Below, in pieces: positions 48,139-59,235 of a DNA stretch of 64,000 nt. A program made the position numbers and the translations under genes. The notes beneath the pieces were generated by a model, which saw only the letters and a list, made by a program, of their open reading frames with translations, did not search any database and had not been told where the DNA came from. Numbering within the stretch: the first letter of the stretch is position 1; each line of letters starts with the position of its first letter. The stretch is from Achatina immaculata (taxonomy: Eukaryota; Mollusca; Gastropoda; Stylommatophora; Achatinidae): contig CM019713.1 in assembly GCA_009760885.1 (NCBI GenBank), positions 24,746,427 to 24,810,426 of the forward strand, in the 5' to 3' direction.

Positions 48139-49187
48139 TTAACTCTTTCACACCTGAATTATTTTCCATGCTGTGTCAGAATACGTTTTGTTCTGATATT
48201 TCTACAGAAATAAACTAGAAGAAAATCAATCTATAATTTTAAAAAAACATATGGATTGGGTTAGAAATAAAGTGGTGGTTTATATTTTATGTAGACTTCG
48301 CCTAAATATCACTGAGGATTGTTTTATATACGTGTGAAGGCTCTTATCAGTAATAATGTGAATTCCATGCAAGAAAAAACAGATAGCCTGTCTTCAATAG
48401 CTAGCAAAACAGGACTTGAAATTAACAAAGACAAAACAAAAATAATGAAAAGTCCCATTAATCAAAATGGAAAAATACACATAGAAGAGACAGATATTGA
48501 AGAAGTCAATCAATTTGCATACCTTGGCAGCTACATAGACCAGGATGGTGACACTAGAAAGGAAGTTAGGATCAGAATTGCAAAGCAGCATCAATCTTCA
48601 AGAATCTTGAGAACATATGGAATTCAAAAGTTATAAGCACAAAAACCAAGTTAAGACTATTCCATTCAAATGTAATATCCACCCTCATTTATGCATGTGA
48701 AAGCTGGAAAACAACTAAAGAAATAGAAAAGAAAGTAAACTCTTTTGAAAACAAATGCCTAAGGAAAATACTCGGCATCAAGTGGAACGAATTCAAGAAC
48801 AATGCAGAGATAAGACAGATGACTGAACAACAACCAGTCTCATGGGTGATCAGGAAAAGGAGATGGACATATGTTGGTCACTTGATGAGAAGAAATGATC
48901 AGAGAATCCCAAAACAAGCTATCAAGTGGAACACAACAGGCCAAAGAAAAAGAAGCAGACCGCGTGAAACTCTAAAGAGGACATTGTTAAGAGAGGCCAA
49001 ATTAAAAGGCATAAAATCCTTTGATGAGGTTGAAAGACTCGCCGAAGACAGGAAAACTTGGCGAACTACTTTGTGAGCCCTATGTGACGTTTAACGGCAC
49101 GGGAAGGATATAAGATATAAGATATAAGATATAAAATAAGAAGGCTCTAACACCTCTACCAGTGTTGTTTTGGAGCAAAAGAGTTAA
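48139..49187. mobile_element. MITE flanked by TTAA (copy 3), split by LINE C
   Basis: The left part, 48139-48344, begins TTAACTCTTTCACACC; the right part, 49140-49187, ends AAAAGAGTTAA. Between them lies the LINE family C insertion. Rejoined, it matches the 239-bp copy at 16783. Confidence 0.86.
48345..49139 (+). mobile_element. LINE family C, 5'-truncated, nested in MITE
   Basis: RT C-terminal half: KTGLEINKDKTKIMKSPINQ, VNQFAYLGSYIDQDGDTRKE, a frameshift near 48600, then STLIYACESWKTTKEIEKKV, QQPVSWVIRKRRWTYVGHLM and VERLAEDRKTWRTTL. The tail is (ATAAG)n at 49107-49139. The duplicated target gaaggctct is at 48336-48344 and 49140-49148. Confidence 0.92.
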
Positions 49188-49265
49188 AAAATAATCTATC
49201 CCCTGCTTGGAAAGAACAAACAATGACCACGACACAAATGGCAAAAGAAACGCTATAGAAGGAAA

Positions 49266-52026
49266 ATCATCATCATCATGTGCCGTGCCGATTGGGGTTG
49301 GCTATTATGCTTCTCCAGAGTACCCGATCCTTCATGCAGCCCATCAGTTCAGATGGTGATCTCCTCTCACACCATCCCGTCAGACTGTCCAGTATCATTT
49401 CTCTTGGTCTTCCTCTTGATCTTCTTCCTTCTATTTTTCCTGTTGTTATGATATTTTCAATGCCCCCTCTTCTCATTGCATGTCCTATGAAAGTACATTG
49501 TCTCTCTCTTGTCTTTTTAACGAGGTTTTTTGTCTCTCCAGCTCTTCTTCTACACTCTTCATTAGTTATTTTTGCTGTCCAGGGGATTCGCAACATTCTT
49601 CTAATAAACCACATTTCTGCTGCTTCCAATGATTTTTGTGCAGACTTGCCTATTGTCCATGATTCACTTCCATATAACAAGATAGGTTCAATATAGCATT
49701 TTAGGACTCGTTTTCTAACATTCATTGATAAAGATGTGTTAGCTAATATGTTTCTCATTCTCTGAAATGCAGTCTTTGCTTGGCCTATTCTGTTCCTAAT
49801 TTCTGTTCTGTATTTCCCATCTGAAGTTATTACTGCTCCAAGGTATTTGAATTTCTGCACCTGCTTTAGAATAGTTCCGTTTAATTTAATACTGCATGCT
49901 GGTGGATTCTGTTTCTTAGATATAACCATAGTCTCTGTCTTTTTGATGTTCGAAGTAAGGCCTTTCTGTTCACTTTTAACCATAGTCTCTGTCTTTTTGA
50001 TGTTCAAAGTAAGGCCTTTCTGTTCACTTTCTTTGGCGACTTTATCCAAGAGATTTTGCAGGTCTTGTTGGTTCTCAGCTATCAGTACTGTGTCGTCAGC
50101 ATACCGAAGGTTGTTAATATTGTATCCTCCAATTTTTATGCCTGGTTCTGTGATGATTGTTCTTAGAATATTCTCGCTATACAGAGAAAAAAGGTCTGGA
50201 GATAGTACACATCCTTGTCGCACCCCTTGTTTTATAGGTTGATATTTTCCATTCTATTTTCAACTCGAACTGCTGCTTCTTGCTGCCAGTATAGATGTTT
50301 TACAATCCTCAGGTCTTTGCCGTCTATATTGATGTCTTCAAGCATTTTAATAATTTCACTATGTTTCACCTTGTCAAATGCATTGGTGTAATCAATGAAG
50401 CATAAGTAGAGATCTTTCTGTACTTCTAAAGCTCTTTCTGTTAGTGTTCGTAAAGCATAAATGGCATTGTGTGTTCCCTTTCCTTCAACAAATCCAAACT
50501 GTTCATCTGCTATTTCCACTTTTATCTTTTTCCTTGTTCTTCTCATAATTATTCTCAGAAGTAGCTTCGTTATGTGACATGAGAGGCTGATAGTCCGGTG
50601 GTCGTCACATTCCTTTGCACCTGGTTTCTTTGGTAATGCTATAAACGTGGATTTAATCAGGTCACTGGAAATATAACCACTATTGTAAATGTCATTCAGT
50701 AACTTGGTTATTATTTTTATTCCTGTCTCCTCTAGTGCCTCTATTTCGTCTATTGTTATATTATCAGGCCCAGTCGCTTTTTCTTTCTTCATGTGTTTGA
50801 TGGCATCTATGATTTCATCTTCAAGTATTGGTGGTCCCTCACAGTTTTCAGTATCTGGTGTTAATTCTGGTCTTTCTCCTCCATATAGCTCACCGATATA
50901 CTCTGTCCACCTGTCCACAATGTCTTCTTTTCCCATTAACATTTTACCTTCTTTCGATTTCAGGCATCCTGTGGTATATTTTGTTTTCCTGCCTGTGAGT
51001 TCACTAATTCGTTTGTGCATGTTTTTGCTGTCTTTATTATGAGAGTCTTCTATCTGTCTGCACTGCTCATTTAACCACACTTCTTTTGCTTCTCTGCATT
51101 TGCGTCTTATTTCTTTATTTATCTTGCTATATTTTTCCTCGTTATTTTTACTCTTCCTCCTCTTGTCCATCAGTCCTAAGATGTCGTCTGTCATCTATTT
51201 ATTTTTAAAGACTTCTTTTTTTGGTGGTATTATCTCCTTAACAGTTTGGTGGATAGAATCTCTTAACATTTCCCATTGTTCATCTATACTATTTATCTTT
51301 GCTATTGCGTTGTATCTATTTGTTATAATAACGTTGTATTGTTCTCGCAGTTCTTAGTCATTTTTAAGAAGTTCTGTATTCAGTTTGATGTTTCTCACTT
51401 TCCTGCATGCTTTCTTTAGTTTTATTCTAACTTTTCCACAGAGTGGATCATGGTCACTATTGCAGTCAGCTCCTGGCATGGTTTTTGTTGTCAGTAATGC
51501 ATTGCGGAATCGTTTGTTGATTAATATGTAGTCTATCTGGTTAAAAGTCTTTTTATCTGGGCTGCACCACGTTGCCAGTCTTCGAGGATGTTGTTTAAAC
51601 CAGGTGTTTCATACAACCATGCTGTGTATTCTTGCCCATTCAATTAATTTATAACCTCTGTCATTCCTCTCCCCCAGTCCATAGTCACCAACGATGTCTG
51701 AAGTTCTTCCTTTACCAACTTTGGCATTAAAATCTCCCATCACTATGGTAACTTCATGTGACTTTGTGTGTTTTAGTGCTGTCTCTATGTCATTATAAAA
51801 TAGCTGTACATCTTCTTCAGAGCTTTCAGATGTTGGAGCATACACTTGTATAATATTTATGTTTATTGGTCGTCCTTTCAGTTGGGCTAGCAGGACTCTG
51901 TCCGAGATGTTTAAATATCCTACAACTGTCCTTGCCGTTTTTTCATCAAATATAATTCCTACTCCTCGTTCATGTTTCTCACTTCCTGAATATATTATTG
52001 TATATTTATCTGATTTTATCTTCCCT
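49266..52026 (-). mobile_element. LINE family A (RTE-like), longest copy
   Basis: Minus strand from about 52026 to an (ATC)n tail at 49266. It encodes an apurinic-type endonuclease (INIIQVYAPTSESSEEDVQL, TIVMGDFNAKVGKG, GLGERNDRGYKLIEWA, QIDYILINKRF), then a reverse transcriptase (KEKATGPDNITIDE, FGFVEGKGTHNAIYALRTL, FIDYTNAFDKVKH, NNLRYADDTVLIAENQ) and the usual C-terminus (RSRGRPREMILDSLTGWCER). EN-RT order, the DFNAKVG and RNDRG blocks and a short-repeat tail point to the RTE group (inference). The 5' end of the endonuclease is missing. Lesions: a stop near 51195, a frameshift near 50230, and a 54-bp tandem duplication at about 49925-50032. Otherwise long frames (320 and 315 residues) remain, so it is fairly young but inactive. 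Confidence 0.92.
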
Positions 52027-52395
52027 AAAATAGAATGAAAAATAAAATAGAATGAAAAATAAACCGACAAAATGACCATGGTTTAGAATGTAAGGAGCTG
52101 TAGTGAAACACTGAATCTTCCTGGTCTTAGCGTTAACTAGAACTTGAATGTCTGTTGAAATTTCTGGTACTGTTATTTGCGGTTTTATTTTATTTTATTA
52201 ATTTACTATATCCAATCCAACATTTAGTACAAGATATTTTATAAAGTGGTGATGATATCTATCGACAATACATCAAATCCCCGATGTAGCAGGGGAGTTA
52301 ATGTTTGTAAAAAGCAAGATTTTCATGATTATATCCCCTGAGACATTTGTTTTTATTTCAAAACGATAAGACCAACAGTTCATTTTTCAACTTGT

Positions 52396-52630
52396 GTTCA
52401 TTCATTCATTCATTCATTTGCATGTCCCTTGCGGAACTTTGCCTCCCAAACAGCACTCCTGTAGGCCTCTCGGTTGTGAGCAAGATGGCCTGCTGCTGTT
52501 GCATCCAGTTCCAGATCGTCAACGATGTCTTGCAGCCATCTTCGTCTTGGTCTTCCTCTTTTTCTTTTTCTCATTATGTATCCTTCCAATACGGTCTTCT
52601 CTAAATTATCATGACGTTTAATGTGTCCAA
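52396..52630 (-). mobile_element. LINE family B copy 6 (3' end)
   Basis: Tail (CATT)n at 52397-52418. Minus strand encodes the family end KRKRGRPRRRWLQDIVDDLE and AYRSAVWEAKFRKGHANE. Truncated near 52630. Confidence 0.9.
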
Positions 52631-53230
52631 CTTGTGTAGGGCTCTGTTTTCCCACACGCTCTGACACTAGTGGAGCATCATAAACCTATCCGAAAATACA
52701 AGGATCCTCTGTCTCCGATCTGGCATAAGCCACCCAGACTGTGTATATTGTTACACTTTGGGACAGCTGGCATGAAGAAAGTATCTTCCCTGCGCTGCAT
52801 TGTCTTCCTTTTCGTCTTCCCCAGGCAGCTGCAGAGAAAGGGCAACATCTGTGAGCCGGAAGTTCTAGCAGAGCTGCTCTGGATGCTAGGAGATGAGTAG
52901 GCTAAAGATCCTCGCTATGAACTGCCTTAGTTCTTTCCCTTTATCAAGATTTTTCTTTCATGAGATTATTACCCTTGCTTTTGACTGTCCTTCACAAGAC
53001 AGTGGGTTTGGTAGGAGCAGGCAGTACCTCGTAATATCATGCAATAGCAGGCGAACTCGACCAGACCAGCCATTACCTTCTACAGACAAAATATCACATC
53101 AGGATGTCTGTTCTGCCTTTACTTGAGTCACACGTGCTTGAAGTTCATGTGTACTTTCTACATGATCTATAGCAGTAATTTCCAGACTTTTTCCTGGTTA
53201 CTGCCCCTAACCTCACAGCCACATCGATAC
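52631..53230. other. Intron with one unexplained ORF
   Basis: 52670-52900 on the plus strand is a 76-codon ORF (MEHHKPIRKYKDPLSPIWHK start, ELLWMLGDE end) in a GC-richer patch. I recognise no domain and see no splice or promoter signal. It may be chance or a fragment of an old retrocopy. Confidence 0.35.
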
Positions 53231-53233
53231 ATA

Positions 53234-53308
53234 CGAAGGTGAGTCAAAAAATAACCGCAAATAAAGGGGCGTAGCTATTGAAATATATCACTTTTGAACT
53301 CGCCTTCG
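53234..53308. mobile_element. Short mariner-type MITE, 75 bp
   Basis: Inverted ends cgaaggtgagtcaaaa and, at the right, ttttgaactcgccttcg, flanked on both sides by TA (53232-53233 and 53309-53310). The tip resembles mariner terminal repeats of the cgaaggtgagtcaaaa type. No coding capacity. Confidence 0.8.
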
Positions 53309-53519
53309 TACATTACAATACGTGCCGTCCCGACAGAGCTAGCGTGATACTTCTTCTTGTGCGAATCCTTGGCATTTCTGATGGTTTTCTTCATCTATGT
53401 CACTTAATCGACTGAGATATTTATTTCTCTTGGCCTTTTTTCGCTTCTTTTTCCCTTGAATTTTGTCATGATCTGTCCAAGAAATACTGACTATATTTTT
53501 CGTTGACTTCTCACCTCCC

Positions 53520-53640
53520 AGCCCCCCCCCCCCAGCCCCATTCCCCGTCTATTTTTTCATCTGTTTCTGTTGTCTCTGCCTCTCTCTTTTCCGTAACCGC
53601 CCCATTAATCTTTCCAACGCCCCCCCCCCCCCCAACCTCC
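53520..53640. repeat. C-rich tracts
   Basis: Two poly-C runs (about 53522-53533 and 53621-53633) in pyrimidine-rich sequence. Likely length-unstable. Confidence 0.8.
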
Positions 53641-53989
53641 CAGCTTTGGGAACCGCTGATCTTTGGTGATATGAGACTCGTCCTTAATTCTGTTTCTAAA
53701 TCAAAGATTTTCTTTCTATGTTTTTTTCTTTTTTTTTTTTTTGTACCGATACTGAATACAAGTTACAGGCATATGGACGTAACACGATGGATTGACTGTC
53801 ATGTTCGCTTCTTAGATATGTTCTCAGGATACCTTGATTTTCTGTACAAACTCTTTCTAGCCCCACCCTTCTTCCTTGCCTTCTGGCAACATGAGAGCAT
53901 GAAAAAGGATTCTATGGGAGTGCATTGTTCCATCGTCTTGCGCATGCGCCGGAAGTAGGAGAACAGTTAGGATAGTTTCTCATCATCGT

Positions 53990-54675
53990 CATCAACACTT
54001 TCTACACAAAACATCATCATCATCATCATCATCGTCATCATCATCATCTAGACAAAACTTTACCACTACCATCACCACAATCATCATCATCATCTAGACA
54101 AAACTTTACCACCACCACCACCATCGTCATCATCATCATCATCTAGACAAAACGTTATCACTACTACCATCACCACCACCACCACCACCATCACCATCAT
54201 CATCATCATCTAGACAAAACATTACCACTACCATCACCATCATCATCATCATCATCATCTAGACAAAATTTTACCACTACCACCACCACTACCATCATCA
54301 TCATCATCATCATCTAGACAAAACTTTACCACTACCACCACCACCACCATAATCATCATCATTATCTAGACAAAACTTTACCACTACCACCACCACCACC
54401 ACCATCATCATCTAGACAAAACTTTACCACTACCACCACCACCACCACCATCATCATCTAGACAAAACTTTACCACTACCACCACAACCATCATCACCAC
54501 CAAAACCCCCACCATCACCATCATCATCTACACAAAACTTTATCACCACCACCATCACCATCATCATCTACACAAAACTTTACCATCATCATCATCATCA
54601 TCATCTACACAAAACTTTACCATCATCATCATCATCATCATCATCATCACCATCATCTTCATCATTATCATCATA
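53990..54675. repeat. (ATC)/(ACC)n array with ctagacaaaac spacers
   Basis: About a dozen units; each has ctagacaaaactttaccact (later ctacacaaaac) followed by a variable run of ACC and ATC triplets. A compound minisatellite of 35-65-bp units with internal microsatellite. Confidence 0.95.
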
Positions 54676-55410
54676 AACATCACAAGAACAAACTGCTGCA
54701 GTGAAGATCAACTTCCGCTTTTCACGGATTGTTTAAAACAAACTACCACCACACGGTTTTCTTTTACGCGCCGAGAACTAAATAAAAGATGTGGAAACAT
54801 GATAGCGCAAGATAACAGCAACAACCCGACAGAAGTTAATGTTACGGCTAAAATTTTAGTCGCGCTATAAATCTTTCAAGAATCCATTTTCAGCTTTCCT
54901 TGCATTGCTTTTGCACACTGCCAGCCAATCGAAAGAAGGGTTGTGTTTATGGAAACCCATCAAAACATTTGTTACAATAATGTGAGTGTAACGGGAGATT
55001 TTTCTTCCTCACCTTTCGTTTTTTTTTTTCGACGAAAATGTAAGAGAATTTACCAAATAAAAAGCTGCATCAGCCGAGGAGATGCAGGTAGGAGAAAACA
55101 TGTTGAACAGGCAGGAGTAATATTTGTTGTTTCTGAGCCAAAGTGTGTGAAGAATTTTAAATACTTTCAGCCGTTTCTTGTGTGAAAACATCATGCGTAT
55201 ATAAACACATACACAGAGAGATAGAGAGAGAGAGAGAGAAAGAGAGAGGGTGAATGAACTTCAGACATATGTGAGGAGAAAACAAAATTCACACAAACTA
55301 CAGCAACACACGCCTGGCTGATGACAGCTAAGAATTCTTCTCTGCCAAACTTGTGGAAGCCGGGTTCTCATACCTTCAGGAAACAACTATAATGAAATAA
55401 TAAGACACGA
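54676..55410. other. Intron, nothing recognised
   Basis: Includes a (GA)n run at about 55216-55247. No coding signal of note. Confidence 0.5.
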
Positions 55411-55426
55411 TGTTGCTTGATGTCTT

Positions 55427-55453
55427 CTTCTTCTTCTTCTTCTTCTTCTTCTC
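55427..55453. repeat. (TTC)n microsatellite
   Basis: About nine ttc triplets. Confidence 0.9.
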
Positions 55454-55589
55454 TGTGGCTCTATTGTTTAATCCATTTATTCAAAGATAACGATAATGAT
55501 TATAACATTCTTGAAGCCGGTGGTGGTAAAGTGACCTCTGTGTACAGGTTTAAGAATATTCCAAGGTCGTCAAGAGAAGACATGTCATC

Positions 55590-56132
55590 TTTACTTAATA
55601 TATATATATATATTAATTAGAGAAAATATGCCATCCTTACTTAATATATATATATATATATTAATTAGAGAAGATATGTCATCCTTACTTAATATATATT
55701 ACTTAGAGAAGATATGCCATCCTTACTTTATTACTTAGAGAAGATATGTCATCCTTACTTTATTACTTAGAGAAGATAAGTCATCCTTACTTAATATATA
55801 TTACTTTACTTAGAGAAGATATGTCATCCTTACTTAATATATATTACTTAGAGAAGATATGTCATCCTTACTTTATTACTTAGAGAAGATATGTCATCCT
55901 TACTTTATTACTTAGAGAAGATATGTCATCCTTACTTAATATATATTACTTAGATAAGATATGCCATCATTACTTTATTACTTAGAGAAGATATGTCATC
56001 CTTACTTTATTACTTAGAGAAGATATGTCATCCTTACTTTATTACTTAGAGAAGATATGTCATCCTTACTTTATTACTTAGAGAAGATATGTCATCCTTA
56101 CTTTATTACTTAGAGAAGATATGTCATCCTGA
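55590..56132. repeat. Minisatellite, ~32-bp unit, next to PAS exon donor
   Basis: About 16 copies of acttagagaagatatgtcat then ccttactttatt, some with extra atatata. It ends about 46 bp from the donor of the PAS exon at 56178. Confidence 0.95.
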
Positions 56133-56178
56133 CTTAATCTGTATTATTTCTCTGATCACCCGAAGCTTCTTTACTTAC

Positions 56179-56310
56179 CCCTGTCGGCCTGTTTGCTCTC
56201 CTTGCTAGCCCTCTCTTTGGTGATGTCTTTGTGCGAGACCAGAAACAAGACCACATCTCTCTTCTCGTTTTTTATAGGAACAATATCCAAGAGGCACCAG
56301 AACGGCGTAC
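56179..56310 (-). CDS. Elk channel exon: end of PAS (eag) domain
   Basis: Acceptor ctgttctcag at 56311-56320, donor GGTAAGT starting at 56178. It encodes residues 1-44 of the visible protein, beginning [17 protein letters not shown] and continuing [12 protein letters not shown], the conserved last strands of the N-terminal PAS domain of KCNH channels. That domain binds the cyclic-nucleotide-binding homology domain and tunes gating (family knowledge). The exon starts in phase 1 (one base comes from an upstream exon) and ends with one spare base. The preceding PAS exons are not found up to 64000. A 32-bp minisatellite begins about 46 bp into the following intron. Confidence 0.95.
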
Positions 56311-57180
56311 CTGAGAACAGGGAATTGACAAGTGAAAATGAGGACATTCGCGCTAGAACACGGAAGCAGCGGGTTAAGATATTTATATCATTTTAAAAAC
56401 GTTAATACAGAATATGTTTTAGCCATTCTTGAACAAGAGGTAGTGTACCATATGAAGCAGTGGTGGTAATTTCCTTGCAAGTTTTGTCTGTGCTACGCAG
56501 GTCTTGCGTCAGTGTATGCTTTAAACATACTTAAGTACATGAAGCAGACATTAACTGCGATATAAACAGAGATTATAAATAAATAATAAATAATAATATA
56601 AATAAGCAGACATTCACTGAGATACAAGCAGGCATTCACCGATATTTGCTGAGATATAACCAGACATTCATTAGATTTAAACATTTACTGAGATTTACGC
56701 AGACATTTACTGAGATATAAGAAGAAAGACATAACATGATATGTAAACAGACTTTCGCTGAGGAATAAGCAGACATTTGATTATATACAGTAGAAGCACA
56801 CATTCACTGAGAAGCAAGCAGACATGCACTTAAGTATAAGCAGATATTCACATAGATATAAGCAGATATTTAATAAGATATAATCAGACATTCACTGATA
56901 GATAAACATACATTTAATGAGTTATAATTAGACATTCACTGAAATGTAAGCAGACATTCATTGAAATATAAGCAGATATTCATTGAAATATAAGCTGATT
57001 ATGCAACCCAAATTTTGGTAGAAATAATCGTGAGAAAACTTTTGAAAGAAAAAAAAAAGGTGCTCGAGGCAGTCATCTAACAGCTACCTGGCTCACATCA
57101 GTCTTTCTAGGTCAAGAGTGACGTCATCACCATCACGTGATCTGGATCGTGCTGTTCTCTTACTTTTTTAAAAGTACCTA
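56311..57180. other. Region upstream of PAS exon
   Basis: Intron of the channel gene. 56510-57000 is a degenerate repeat around agcagacattcactgagata (period about 20-25 bp, many variants). No PAS exon was seen. Confidence 0.65.
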
Positions 57181-57182
57181 GA

Positions 57183-57376
57183 AAACTCGAGTCGCGGAGG
57201 TGTGGTGGTTAGCGCCACATAGAACGCCCCAGGTTCAGTTCCCCAGCTGGATAATTGTTTTTTTTTTTTTGTCCTTGGACTGACAAGCAGCACTGGGATC
57301 GATCCAGCCTCAAGAGATGGGCACCTGGGCTTCCTTGGGGAAACAAAGTCATCGAGGACAAGTGCTGGCTTCCCTA
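57183..57376 (+). repeat. SINE-like element, second tRNA-like family
   Basis: tRNA-like head gtcgcggaggtgtggtggtt with ggttcagttccc as B-box-like, a T12 run, then ccagcctcaagagatgggca. The last part matches 8070-8090 (ccagcctcaagaaatgggta). Confidence 0.65.
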
Positions 57377-57553
57377 CCCCCAACAAGACTATGTTGACTT
57401 TGAAATGTGAAGGCACTAACAGGTCACACCCCTACCCCCACAAGACTATGATGACTTTGAAATGTGAAGGCACTAACAGGTCACACCCCTACCCCCACAA
57501 GACTATGATGACTTTGAAATGTGAAGGCACTAACAGGTCACACCCCTACCCCT
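57377..57553. repeat. 57-bp tandem repeat, 3 copies
   Basis: Nearly perfect copies starting at gactatg 57387, 57444 and 57501. The unit is 19 codons, so the plus-strand ORF repeats MTLKCEGTNRSHPYPHKTM. It directly follows the SINE-like element, whose end may be the origin. Confidence 0.95.
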
Positions 57554-57634
57554 TTGCCAAGGAAGATACTTAACCTAGAAAACATATTTATCCGTAGGTA
57601 ACAAATTAATCCTCACTTGTGTGTAGAGGTTGTA

Positions 57635-58914
57635 CAGCGTCCGGCATAAAGCATAGCTGGATTTTTAAAATGGAAAATAAATAAGCGCTATGCATGTTTT
57701 TGATAAAAAAAAAGGGAAATGAAAAGTGGGTATTTTTTATTATTACTGACAATCATATATAGGTTTTGAAAATTATGCCGGTTAGATGACCGCCATTACA
57801 TTTGATACATTCAGGCAGGCGTCTGGAAAATTCCTGCATATCATCATTTAACATGTTCAAATGGATATTTTGAATGCAGTGTCGGATTCGATCTTTTAGG
57901 TCTGCAAATGAATGTGGTCGACTAGCATACACCGTGTTCTTGACGTACCCCCATAAAATGAAGTCTGCGGCCGATAAATCCGGTGAACCTGGCGGCCAAT
58001 GAATATCCCCAAATCTGGAAATAAGACGATTGGGAAATGCTTCTCTCAGCATGGCCATGGACTGACGGGCTGTGTGGGCAGTTGCTCCATCTTATTGAAA
58101 CCATATTAGTCTCATATTTCTATTGGCCAAGTCTGGAATGAAATATTCAGTTAACGTCTGGACATATTATTAACAGTAAGAGGATGCCTGTCTTTGACTT
58201 AAAAAATACGGGCCAGTAACGCCGAATGATGCAATGCCACAGCACACTGTTACTCGTTCAATATGGAGCAGTTTCTCGTGTAGTAATTGTGAATTTTCAG
58301 CTGACCAGCGTCTGAAATTCTGCTTGTTCACACTTCCTGACAACTCAAAATGTGCTTCATCAAACATTATGAGGTTAATGAGCAACTTCGGATTTTCTTC
58401 AATGCGTGCTAGAAAATTCAAGTCTGTTAATTTTATCAAAATCATTCAGTTGCTGCACAACTTGCAACTTGTAAGGGTGGAAATGCAGATGGTTATGAAT
58501 GACGTGACGTAGCGAGCGATCCGACATAGCAAGTGCCAGAGCATGCCTAACAGATGATCGCCGAGGGCTACGAAGCAATGAGTTGCGGACTTCCTGAATT
58601 CGTTCAGGTGTCTCTTGAGTTCTTGGAGGCCAGTAGACTTTTTTTTTATTATTAAGGCAAATAGCGGTTTCCTTAAATTTTTTGGCCCACCTCAAAATTA
58701 ATCTCCGATCAGAAACATTATCACGGGGATGCAACTCAAAATGGCGACGAAACTTTCGTTGCACGGTAATAGACGATTCTCCACTTTTAAAATAAGTTTC
58801 AACGGTGAATGCGCGATGTTGTGTTTGCCGAGAAGCCACTGTTAAAAATTACCGTTTGTCTGATTCATACGCACTACGTCAGTTAAATCCAGCTACTCAT
58901 TATGCCGGATCCTG
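57635..58914 (-). mobile_element. Mariner-like (IS630/Tc1/mariner) element, complete ends
   Basis: 1280 bp flanked by the target dinucleotide TA at 57633-57634 and 58915-58916. Terminal inverted repeats of about 31 bp: left cagcgtccggcataaagcat then agctggattt; the right end reverse-complemented is cag-gatccggcataatgag then tagctggattt. The transposase inside is on the minus strand, so the element is structurally whole but not functional. Confidence 0.93.
57753..58839 (-). pseudogene. Mariner-like transposase, frameshifted
   Basis: Starts MASRQTQHRAFTVETYFKSG at 58839. An N-terminal helix-turn-helix region is followed by catalytic blocks: IMFDEAHFELSG near 58355, DGATAHTARQSM near 58075, and GSPDLSAADFILWG near 57970. 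These fit a DD...D triad of the mariner side of the superfamily (family knowledge). All three acidic residues are present. Lesions: a frameshift near 58420, stops near 58165, and a TAA just before DGATAHTA. The C-terminus ends GGHLTGIIFKTYI. Confidence 0.9.
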
Positions 58915-58984
58915 TAGTATCAACAACAGTCTGTTTACATGAATGTTGGGTGTAGTTGAAATACGGTCTTACACAGTTCTAGTT

Positions 58985-59235
58985 GGGTGTCTGAGTGGCG
59001 AAGTGGTTAGTGCACTGGTCTCTCATAGCGAAGGTCGGGGGTTCGAATCCGGCCGGCGGCACCCCAGTCACCCAGCTGTAGAAATGGGTACCCGACTTCT
59101 TCTGGAGTTGGGGAAGGAAAGGCAGCCAGGCGTCATACTGACCATATCATCCTCTAGTGTGCTGACAAGTCAAGGAAAATATGGGCACTAACATCATATC
59201 CCTATGTGCCTCTAAGGCATGACAGGGTTACCTTT
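58985..59235 (+). repeat. tRNA-derived SINE, best copy
   Basis: The head resembles a tRNA gene: A box tgagtggcgaagtggttag, B box gggttcgaatcc 43 bp later, i.e. an internal RNA polymerase III promoter. A family-specific body follows (cccagctgtagaaatgggta, cagccaggcgtcatactgac, gtgctgacaagtcaaggaaa). It does not continue as a standard acceptor stem, so it is a SINE and not a tRNA gene. Copies at 13725 and 47945. Confidence 0.88.

Larger units (their letters stand above)
4663..56310 (-). other. Gene: Elk-subfamily voltage-gated K+ channel (KCNH3/4/8-like), 5' end outside window
   Basis: Thirteen exons on the minus strand join in one frame; each junction has an AG acceptor and GT donor of matching codon phase. 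Their summed length (3932 bp plus one base from the missing upstream exon) gives 1310 residues and a stop. The product is a plasma-membrane potassium channel subunit, normally a tetramer (family knowledge): PAS domain, S1-S6 with SVGFGN pore, C-linker, cyclic-nucleotide-binding homology domain, long tail. The Elk subfamily is chosen over Eag and Erg because of YGRRRSRAVLYHISGQL before S1, PEYKVQEVKKSRFI at S1, and LPSISEDEEE in the tail. Missing: the first exons, which should hold the start codon and the PAS N-terminal half, and one exon after the nucleotide-binding homology domain. Introns reach about 11 kb and are full of LINEs and minisatellites. Which of KCNH3, KCNH4 or KCNH8 is nearest cannot be settled here, so no symbol is given. 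Confidence 0.93.

Noticed and set aside
49280..51042. Plus-strand ORFs of 85-138 residues across the LINE A region
   Set aside because: They are antisense shadows of the LINE reverse transcriptase frames.
52670..52900. 76-codon plus-strand ORF MEHHKPIRKY... as a small host gene
   Set aside because: No recognised domain, promoter or splice signal; kept only as a remark in the feature list.
58985..59060. Possible tRNA gene with A and B boxes
   Set aside because: No closing acceptor stem, and the same head occurs with the same body at other positions, so it is a SINE.
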